Positions 7,126 through 14,400 of a DNA stretch of 64,000 bases are shown one piece after another; the first letter of the stretch is position 1; each line of letters starts with the position of its first letter. The notes beneath the pieces were generated by a model. It did not search any database. It was not told where the DNA came from and worked only from the letters and a program-made list of their open reading frames with translations. The DNA comes from Mycolicibacterium tusciae JS617. GTDB lineage: Bacteria; Actinomycetota; Actinomycetes; Mycobacteriales; Mycobacteriaceae. Where the stretch lies: the NCBI RefSeq assembly GCF_000243415.2, contig NZ_AGJJ02000001.1, positions 1 through 64,000 on the forward strand. The letters are read 5' to 3'. Made by a program: the position numbers and the translations under genes.

Positions 7126-9077
7126 GCGCGACCGCTGAGCACCGGCCCGCCACCCAGCGCCGCCGGTTCGCACACGACGACCTGATCGCAGTCGACCTGT
7201 TTTCCGGGTTCGGCGGTTTCACCCAAGGCGCCAAGCGGGCCGGGTTCACCACGATCATGGCCGCCAACCACAACCGCTACAAGGTCGAGGTCCACGAGGC
7301 CAACCACCCCGACGCCGAGCACTGGATCGCAGACCTCGTGGACCCCGAGTCCTCGAACTACCATTCCGCCCGGGAGTTGCCCGCTGCCGACCTCCTGCTC
7401 GCCGGCGTCAGTTGTGTCAACCACTCCCAGGCCAACACCCAAAAGGCCTACGAGCAAGGGCTGTCACTATTCGACCTCGACGACCCCGAGTTCGATGCCA
7501 GCGTCACCCGATCCGAGCGTGACCGCGCGACAGCCAACTGTGTGCTGCACTACGCCGCGCAGCACCACCCACGCCTGATCCTCGTCGAGTGCACCACCGA
7601 ACTCACGTCCTGGGGACCGGCGATCCCAGGCAAGCGCAAGATCGGCGACGGGTCCACCTACCGCTGGTGGCTCAAACAGTTCGAGAACCTGGGCTACAAG
7701 TACCGAGTCCTCTACCTCAACAGCATGTTCTTCGGTGTGCCGCAGTCGCGAGACCGCCTGTACATCGCGATGTGGGACCGACGATTGCCCACACCCGACC
7801 TCGACCACCGCCCGGCCGCGTGGTGCACGTTCTGCGACGGTGTGGTCGAGGCAGTGTGGACCTGGCGCACCGGGGTGCCTCCCACCGGCTCAGTGCGTTA
7901 CGGCAAGCAATACGACTACCGGTGCGAGCGGTGCCGCGCCGTGGTGACTCCGCCGATGACGCCGTCGCTGGCCGCGCTCGATCTGAGCGACCTTGGCACC
8001 CGTATCGGTGAACGCAAGAAGCCGTTGGCCCCGGCCACGATGGCTCGTGCCGAGCGGTGCCGCCAACGGTTCGCCGAGTTCCCGGCGGTCCTCATGCCAG
8101 CCAAGGCCGTGCACGGCTCCGAACGTCACCCGTGGCAGCCACTGGCCACCCAGACCAGCCAGCAAGAGACCGCTGTCCTGTCGACCGGTGCCCTCATGGC
8201 CGCCGCTGGCAACACCTACGAACGCCCAGGTTCAGACTGCCGCAGTCGCGATCTCAGTCAACCGTTGTGGGCGCAGACCGCGACCAACACCACCGGGCTG
8301 CTCACGCCACCGGTCGCGGTTACTGGTCAGACGCTCGCCGCGCACCGCCACAACGGCGACGGTAAGCACATCACCCAACCGATGGACACCGTCACCAGCA
8401 CCCACGAAAAAGCCGTCCTGCTAGGTGTCGCCAACTTCCAGGGCATCGCCCGCGGTGCCAACGAGCCCCTGCCCACCCAAGGCGGCTCCGAGACACTGGG
8501 CATGGTGTCCAGCGGCGTCCTGCCCTTCCGCCGCAACACCGTGCCCACCGCACACGCCGAACCGATGCCCACCATGACCTCTGACCAGATCCCAGGCGTC
8601 CTCACCGCAGCCGGTGTGATCAAGAACAACGGCTCGATCGACGAGGCTAAGTACCGTTCCCACCCGATCAGCGATCCTCTCGGTACCACCGTGGGATCGG
8701 CTGTCACGCAGGGTGTGTTGTTCTCGGGCTGGTACAAGCAGAACGGCAGCCACGGCACCGAGACCTCCCCGCACCCGGTAACCGATCCCTTCGGCACCCT
8801 CACCTCGCGCGACACCACCGCCGTGTTAACCGCCCAGTGGCGCGCAGTCCTCGCCGACCTGACGCTCGAGGACTGCTACTTCCGGATGATGGCCGCCCAC
8901 GAGATCGGACGAGGCTGCGGCTTCGACGTCGACTTCGCCGACTACCAAGGCACCTTCGTGGTCTGGGGAAGCGCCCGCAACCAGGTCGACGGCTATGGCA
9001 ACGCCGTCTCCCCACCAGTCGGAGAATGGATCGGCACACGATTGCGCGCCGCACTCCACAGTGAAGCCGCCGCCTGA
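7122..9077 (+). CDS. C5-cytosine DNA methyltransferase (orphan)
   Basis: A 651-aa DNA (cytosine-5) methyltransferase. Motif I is DLFSGFGGF (about 25-33). The motif IV region GVSCVNHS holds the likely catalytic Cys98, with VNH replacing the usual PPCQ context. Motif VI appears as VECTTE (about 155-160) instead of ENV, motif VIII as QSRDRLY, and motif X as GNAVSPPVGEW (about 626-636). A CTFC...CERC zinc-ribbon-like insertion lies at about 235-271. The 300-residue region after it contains degenerate PxxT repeats and presumably the target-recognition domain. No cognate endonuclease is adjacent, so it may protect against host restriction or modify plasmid DNA. It is larger than typical M.HhaI-type enzymes (about 330 aa). 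Divergent motifs of this kind are seen in phage methylases. Confidence 0.9.
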   Translation: MSATAEHRPATQRRRFAHDDLIAVDLFSGFGGFTQGAKRAGFTTIMAANHNRYKVEVHEANHPDAEHWIADLVDPESSNYHSARELPAADLLLAGVSCVNHSQANTQKAYEQGLSLFDLDDPEFDASVTRSERDRATANCVLHYAAQHHPRLILVECTTELTSWGPAIPGKRKIGDGSTYRWWLKQFENLGYKYRVLYLNSMFFGVPQSRDRLYIAMWDRRLPTPDLDHRPAAWCTFCDGVVEAVWTWRTGVPPTGSVRYGKQYDYRCERCRAVVTPPMTPSLAALDLSDLGTRIGERKKPLAPATMARAERCRQRFAEFPAVLMPAKAVHGSERHPWQPLATQTSQQETAVLSTGALMAAAGNTYERPGSDCRSRDLSQPLWAQTATNTTGLLTPPVAVTGQTLAAHRHNGDGKHITQPMDTVTSTHEKAVLLGVANFQGIARGANEPLPTQGGSETLGMVSSGVLPFRRNTVPTAHAEPMPTMTSDQIPGVLTAAGVIKNNGSIDEAKYRSHPISDPLGTTVGSAVTQGVLFSGWYKQNGSHGTETSPHPVTDPFGTLTSRDTTAVLTAQWRAVLADLTLEDCYFRMMAAHEIGRGCGFDVDFADYQGTFVVWGSARNQVDGYGNAVSPPVGEWIGTRLRAALHSEAAA

Positions 9078-9082
9078 AGCCA

Positions 9083-9116
9083 CCCGGGTGGGGGTCTCCC
9101 CTCACCCCCACCCGGG
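9083..9116 (+). terminator. GC-rich hairpin after the methyltransferase
   Basis: Bases 9083-9094 and 9105-9116 form a perfect 12-bp stem with a 10-base loop, 5 bases after the methyltransferase stop. There is no clear U tract, as is usual in mycobacteria. I read it as the terminator of the 5386-9077 unit. Confidence 0.7.
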
Positions 9117-9461
9117 GTTCCCACTCCCACGGTCATCGCCCACTGCAGGAACCGAAAGACCAACCGCCATGAAGTACTTCGACGTCGCAACCAGTGAGGC
9201 GACATCGCCCGGCCCTGGGCCAACGGTGCGCGGTTCATACCCCACGGCCCGTCTGGGCGCCCCGCACGCGCTTCCCGCGCGCGCTCACCGGACGGGCGCT
9301 GGACTCCCCGGCGGATTCGCCGAACTGTCGATGCACCGCCAATGGCGCACCGGCGCACGCGACGGCGGCGTCGCCCTGGCGGGCGCCGGATGCCCGCCTG
9401 GCGGCGGGCGCGTCCGTAGCCCCTCACCCCCTCACCTGTCAGCAGGGGCGCCCAGCCTAAT

Positions 9462-9480
9462 CGGTCGGGGGCCCCGACCG
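9462..9480. repeat. 19-base palindrome
   Basis: CGGTCGGGG and its exact reverse complement are separated by one base. It could form a tight hairpin or bind a dimeric protein. It lies in a gene-free region. Confidence 0.7.
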
Positions 9481-9521
9481 GTCAACCCACGCCCACACCG
9501 GGCTACGCGGGCCGAGTGACC

Positions 9522-9563
9522 TTTTCGGCCCTATCGAGCTCGCTGCCGCTCGCGGGCCGAAAA
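9522..9563. repeat. Inverted repeat, 10-bp arms with 22-base loop
   Basis: TTTTCGGCCC (9522-9531) is matched exactly by GGGCCGAAAA (9554-9563). The AT-containing outer ends and GC-rich loop differ from the flanking terminator-like hairpins. A role as a protein site or cruciform is possible. Confidence 0.7.
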
Positions 9564-9675
9564 CCCCGCTGCGCCCGGCGCGGACTCTTCGGGGTTGACC
9601 GCCCACCCTCGACCGATTGACCGCACCCCAGCGCTAACCGGCGCACTGATCACCAACCCGAACGGAGCACACATC

Positions 9676-9975
9676 ATGACCAACATCGCCACCGCGACCA
9701 CCGACCCGACCGACCATCCCGGCGACGCCGCGATCGTGCACCCGGCCGCCAACAGCACCCGCCTGTCGCTAGCCATGGCCCGCGCCGACATCCACACCGC
9801 CGTCAACGCCGACGACGGCCACCGCCGCCGCCAATACGCGCTGGCGGCCCGCGACTACGCCGCCGAGGTCCTCTGCGATCCCACCTCAACACCCGCCGAG
9901 ATGCAGTACGCCGGCTACTACTTCGCCGACGCGGAAGCGATCATCGCCCAAACCGGGGCAGATCCCGACGCCTGA
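9676..9975 (+). CDS. Hypothetical small helical protein (99 aa)
   Basis: Not recognised. After a Thr/Asp-rich, probably flexible N-terminus (about 25 residues), the protein is helical and alanine-rich (STRLSLAMARADIHTAVNAD; RQYALAARDYAAEVL). No cysteines outside one near residue 64 and no membrane segment. ACGGAG at 9662-9667 supports the ATG at 9676. A clear terminator hairpin follows 10 bases after the stop, so this is a single-gene unit or the end of one. Confidence 0.7.
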   Translation: MTNIATATTDPTDHPGDAAIVHPAANSTRLSLAMARADIHTAVNADDGHRRRQYALAARDYAAEVLCDPTSTPAEMQYAGYYFADAEAIIAQTGADPDA

Positions 9976-9985
9976 CCAACCCGCC

Positions 9986-10021
9986 GAGCTGGCCCGTCCC
10001 CACCAAGGGGCGGGCCAGCTC
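9986..10021 (+). terminator. Strong GC-rich terminator hairpin
   Basis: Bases 9986-10001 pair with 10007-10021 (GAGCTGGCCCG plus CCCC, one bulged T) around a 5-base loop, followed by ACTTCTTGT. It closes the gene at 9676-9975. Confidence 0.75.
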
Positions 10022-10119
10022 ACTTCTTGTCCGGCCACCCAGCCGTCAAGAATCGAGCCACAAAGAAGCGACGGGTGCGGATTCAAACTCCCCACCCGTC
10101 GCTGAAAAGCCGTTCGGGC

Positions 10120-10650
10120 TCACCACAACCGTGGCTGCGTCCCGAGCATCGCCGCCTCCACCGCGGCCGCATCCCACCCCGACCGCACCGCCGCCCGCAG
10201 TGCCAGAGCCCGTTCGCGTCGCGCTCTTACACCCGCGCCCCGCGCGATCACCGTCGGCCGGCCACCACCGCGGCCCCGCGCCGCCATCTGCTCCATGTTC
10301 TCCTGCTGAGTGCCCGCCATCACGTGTGCTCGCACCCCGCCACGAATCTCCTCGGCGGTCACCACCCGCACGCACAAAGTCACGTCGCACTCGTGCAGCG
10401 CACGCACATCCCCCTGTAGCGGTTCCCCCGCCTGTGCGGACGCCAGCGCATAGCGCGGTGGCCGTACCATCACCGGGTGCCGCCAGCCGCTGCGCCGCAA
10501 CGCGAAACGCCCGTATCCATCTGTTCCGATGGCCCCGGTCCACAGCCAGCAGTCCTGCCGCCCAGGACCGCGCACCACGTGTGCAAAAAACTGCGCGATC
10601 TCGCTGGCATGACGCACCGGGTCGACCACTAACTCGCGGCCCTGCCTCAT
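10120..10650 (-). CDS. HNH-nuclease-like protein, probably degenerate
   Basis: A 176-aa protein with the layout of free-standing HNH endonucleases: CWLWTGAIGTDGYGRF (about 34-49), ALHECDVTLC at about 84-93, and HVMAGTQQENMEQMAARGRG at about 108-127. In active relatives the second cysteine is followed by a V-N-P context and then HL; here CVRVV replaces it, so the asparagine of HNH is missing. The C-terminus (RRERALALRAAVRSGWDAAA) may be a DNA-binding helix. It lies 8 bases after the coiled-coil gene at 10659-11231 and is probably co-transcribed. Catalytic activity is doubtful. Confidence 0.65.
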   Translation of the reverse strand: MRQGRELVVDPVRHASEIAQFFAHVVRGPGRQDCWLWTGAIGTDGYGRFALRRSGWRHPVMVRPPRYALASAQAGEPLQGDVRALHECDVTLCVRVVTAEEIRGGVRAHVMAGTQQENMEQMAARGRGGGRPTVIARGAGVRARRERALALRAAVRSGWDAAAVEAAMLGTQPRLW

Positions 10651-10658
10651 CCGAGTCG

Positions 10659-11231
10659 TCAGGCGCTCAGTGCCTCGGTGGCTGGATCCACCGCGGCAGC
10701 CTCTTCGCTCACCGGCGACGGATCACCAACCGGCACTGCGCTATCCGCGCCGCTGCCCGCGCCTGTCGCATCCTCACCCTGCTCGCCCGGCGCTGGCTGC
10801 TCACCCTGCCCGCCGGCCTCGTCCTGTCCGCTGTCGGCCAGACGCAACAGTTCTCGCACCCGCGCTTGGGTCTGACCACTCTGCGCTGCGATACCGGCGA
10901 TCGTTTCGCCATTGGTCCGCAGCACCTTCGCCGCAGCCCCGGCCGCCCGCCGAATCGTCGTCGCCTTCTCCTGCGCGCTGCGCCGAACCCGCTCCAGCCG
11001 TTCGTTCAACTCGCGCTCGATCCGAGCGATCTGCTCGGCGGCCCTGGCCAGCGCCGCCTCTTCATCCTTGGCTGCGGACTGCTCGATGTGCTCCAGCTTG
11101 TCCAGCTCGTCCAGGAACTCCTTGAGCGACTGGACAATCGCCCGCTCACGCGCCTCCCGCTCAGCATTCGCCCGGCGCCGCGCCTCCAAAGCCCGTTGCA
11201 GATTCCCTGATTTCTTCGTTGCATTTCTCAT
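10659..11231 (-). CDS. Coiled-coil protein with C-terminal HTH-like segment, divergent from relaxase
   Basis: A 190-aa protein whose first 120 residues are a long charged coiled coil (RALEARRRANAEREARERAI onward). A short HTH-like region follows (AKVLRTNGETIAGIAAQSGQ then TQARVRELL, about 118-148). The tail is low-complexity Gly/Glu/Ala/Pro. It is transcribed divergently from the relaxase across the candidate oriT, the usual place for a relaxosome accessory or regulatory protein. I therefore suspect it binds the oriT region, but no family is recognised. Confidence 0.6.
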   Translation of the reverse strand: MRNATKKSGNLQRALEARRRANAEREARERAIVQSLKEFLDELDKLEHIEQSAAKDEEAALARAAEQIARIERELNERLERVRRSAQEKATTIRRAAGAAAKVLRTNGETIAGIAAQSGQTQARVRELLRLADSGQDEAGGQGEQPAPGEQGEDATGAGSGADSAVPVGDPSPVSEEAAAVDPATEALSA

Positions 11232-11470
11232 GCTTGCGGACTGTAACCAGCCCTGCTGACGTAATCACCCTCCCAACTCCCCCTCCCACCATCACCTTCC
11301 GTCACCGCCCAATCCCAGCCCACACCCCTTCCCACCAGCACCTCCACCCATCAGCCCTGGTTTTGTCCCACACACCTCTTGCACTGAGGTCACGAAACGG
11401 TAACGCCGGTTGGGCGGCAGGGGGTGTCGCAGGCTTGGGATCGTCATCACCGCTGCCTAGCGTCCGAGCC
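11232..11470. promoter_or_regulatory. Candidate oriT/promoter region upstream of the MobF relaxase
   Basis: A 239-base gap between divergent genes. Bases 11262 to about 11356 are strikingly C-rich and G-poor on the + strand (I count six G in about 95 bases), an asymmetry not seen in nearby intergenic DNA. MobF relaxases usually nick close to and upstream of their own gene, so oriT is likely here. The nick site itself cannot be identified by eye. Confidence 0.45.
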
Positions 11471-11473
11471 GTG

Positions 11474-14400
11474 ATGGGCATTCACAAGTTGACTGCCGGC
11501 ACCGGATACTTGTATCTGGTGCGGCAGGTGGCTGCCCATGACCGCACCCACACCGGACCCGACTCCCTCGGGGACTACTACTCCTCCAAGGGCGAGACAC
11601 CGGGCCGCTGGGCGGGGCGCGGGCTGGCCGGGTTGTCCGCTGGGATGGCGCACCGCGCTCACACCGACCAAGGCGCCCAACTATGGAACGTCGAGGCCGG
11701 GTCCGAGGTCACCGAGGATCAGATGAAGAGTCTCTTCGGTCTCGGAGTCCACCCCAACGCGACCCCGCTGGCGCGGCACCTGATGGCTCAAGGCGCGACC
11801 CGCAACGGTGCGCTGGCCGCGGTCAAACTCGGCCGCCCCTTCCACGTCAACGCCGGGGAAACCGCGCTGCAGCAACGGCTTGCTGTGGCTTTCCGCGACC
11901 ACAACATCAGTCAGGGCAAGCACTGGAACGCCCCCATTGATGAAGAACTGCGGGCCGCGATGCGTACTCGTATCGCCACCGAAATGTTCGAAGAAGAACA
12001 CGCCCGCCCCCCCGCCGACGAACGCGAGTTGACCGGATACATCGCCCGCGGCACCCGCCAGCTCACCACCTCAGTGGCCGGCTACGACATGACCTACACC
12101 CCGGTCAAAAGCGTGTCCGCGCTCTACGCGCTGGCCCCGCTGCACATCGCCGAGATTATCGAGAAGTGCCACACGCGCGCGGTCGAGGACGCGCAGAACT
12201 TTCTGCAGGACCACGCCGCCTACACGCGCATCGGCGCGCAAGGTGTTGCGCAGATCGACACAGACGGATTCATCGCCGCCCACTTCCTGCACCGTGACAC
12301 CCGCGCCGCCGACCCCGGACTGCACACCCACGTCGCAGTGTCGAACAAGGTTCGCGCACAAGGAACCGACGGAATCTGGCGCTGGTACGCCCTCGACGGG
12401 CGACCCCTCTACGCCTCCACCGTCGCCGCCTCAGAGCTGTACAACACCCGCATTGAGGCATACCTCGGCGCCGAACTGGGGATGCGGTTCGCCTCACGCG
12501 CACACACCCCTGACGGCAAGCGCGAGGTCCGCGAAGTCGTCGGCGTCACTCCCGAACTTCTCGAGCTGTGGTCCTCTCGGCGGGCCGCGATCGACGCCGA
12601 ATACGCCGTATTGGCCAAGAAGTTTCAAACCGAACACGGCCGCGAACCGACCACACCCGAGTCGATCGCGCTGTTTCAACAGGCCAACCTTTCGACCCGC
12701 GCCGCCAAGCACGAACCCCGTTCGCTGGCCGAACAGCGGCAGGAATGGCGCGCCCAAGCGATCGGACTTCTCGGTGACGAGCAGGCACTCAACGCGATGC
12801 TCGGGCGCTGTCTCAGCGGCCGCGCCCGCACCGCTGCAACCATCACCTCCGACTGGCTCACCACCCAGGCGCACCGCGTCATCGCCGTCGTTTCCCAGTC
12901 ACGTTCGACCTGGCAACGCACCCACATTCTGGCCGAAGCACTGCGTCTGACCCGGTCCACCGAGCACGCCAACACAGACGGATTAGCCGAGCAGATCGCC
13001 GACATCGCACTGTCGGAACCGTTGAGTATCCGCCACGCCAGCAGCCCCGACACCGACCTTGGCGAACCGGCAGTGCTGCGCCGCAAAGACGGCACCAGCG
13101 TCTACCGGCTGGCGGGCAGCCAGACCTACACCAGCGCCGAAATCCTGGCCGCCGAAAAGCGCATCCTGGCTGCCGCCACCCTCACCGACGGCCGGCGAGT
13201 CGATCCCATCGAGGTCGAAATGGCGCTGCTGTCCGAGGCCGCGCACCGCCGCGAACTCAACGCCGGTCAAGCCGAACTGGTCCGCCAGATGGCCAGCCGC
13301 GGTCAGCGAGTCATGCTCGCGCTGGCCCCGGCAGGGGCTGGGAAGACCACCGCGATGTCGGCGTTGGCGCGGGCATGGGAGGGCACCGGTGGCAGCGTGA
13401 TCGGGCTGTCCCCCAGCGCAAGTGCAGCCCAAATCCTGCGCGACGAAATCGACATCGACGTAGCCGACACCGTGGACAAGTTCAACTGGCTGCACAACAA
13501 CCCGTACGCCGATGCAGGCGATCCCGCCCGCGAGTGGTTCGACCGTATCGACCACACAACCCTTCTCATCATCGACGAAGCGGGCAAGGCCGGCACCCTC
13601 GCACTCGATGCGGTGATCTCAGCAGCGCTGGCCCGAGGTGCGTCGGTGCGGCTGATCGGAGACGACAAGCAGTTGGCGTCGATCAGCGCCGGTGGCGTGT
13701 TGCGCGACCTCGCCCACAGCAGTGAAGCCATCACTTTGTCGCAGGTGATGCGGTTCGCCTCCCCCGCCGAGGCCCAGGCCGGGCTGGCGATGCGCGAGGG
13801 CGACCCCTCGGGCATCGCCTTCTACATCGACCACCAGCGAGTCCATGTCGGCACCGACGCGATGGCCCTCGACATGGCGTTCGACGCCTGGCGCGAGGAC
13901 AACGAACAGGGCCACCACTCCCTGCTGTTGGCGCCCACCCACGACCTGGTGACCGAACTCAACGAGCGTGCCCGACTGCACCGACTGACCTCCCTGGGCG
14001 ACCAAGCACCCACCAGGGAAGCCGGATTGGCCGGTGGTTCGCGCGCCAGCGTGGGCGACATCGTGTTCACCAAGAAGAACGCGCGGATGCTCACCGTCGG
14101 CTCCAACGACTTCGTTCGCAACGGCTATCGGTGGGAAGTCAGCGCCGTGGAACCCGACGGATCACTGACCGTGACCCATCTGGAATCCGGAGCCCACCGC
14201 CACCTTCCTGGCGACTACGTGCGGGCTCACGTCACCCTCGGATACGCCGCCACCATCGACAGCGCACAGGGCGCCACGGCCCGCCATCGCTGCCACACCG
14301 TCGGTTCTGACCGGCTCAGCCGCCAGCAGATCTACACCGCGCTGACCCGCGGTGTGCGCGAAAACCACATCTACTTCTCCACGGCGGAAAACGATCCCCA

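Larger units (their letters stand above)
9117..9675. other. Gene-free region with several inverted repeats
   Basis: About 560 bases without a convincing gene. A frame at 9169-9519 (+) starts plausibly (MKYFDVATSE) but becomes low-complexity Gly/Arg/Pro and is probably not coding. The region holds a 19-base palindrome at 9462-9480, a 10-bp inverted repeat at 9522-9563, and a weaker GCGGGC/GCCCGC hairpin around 9383-9401. A replication or transfer origin is possible but unproven. Confidence 0.5.

Noticed and set aside
9169..9519. Possible 116-aa gene (MKYFDVATSE start)
   Set aside because: After about 15 plausible residues it becomes Gly/Pro/Arg low complexity and runs through inverted repeats.
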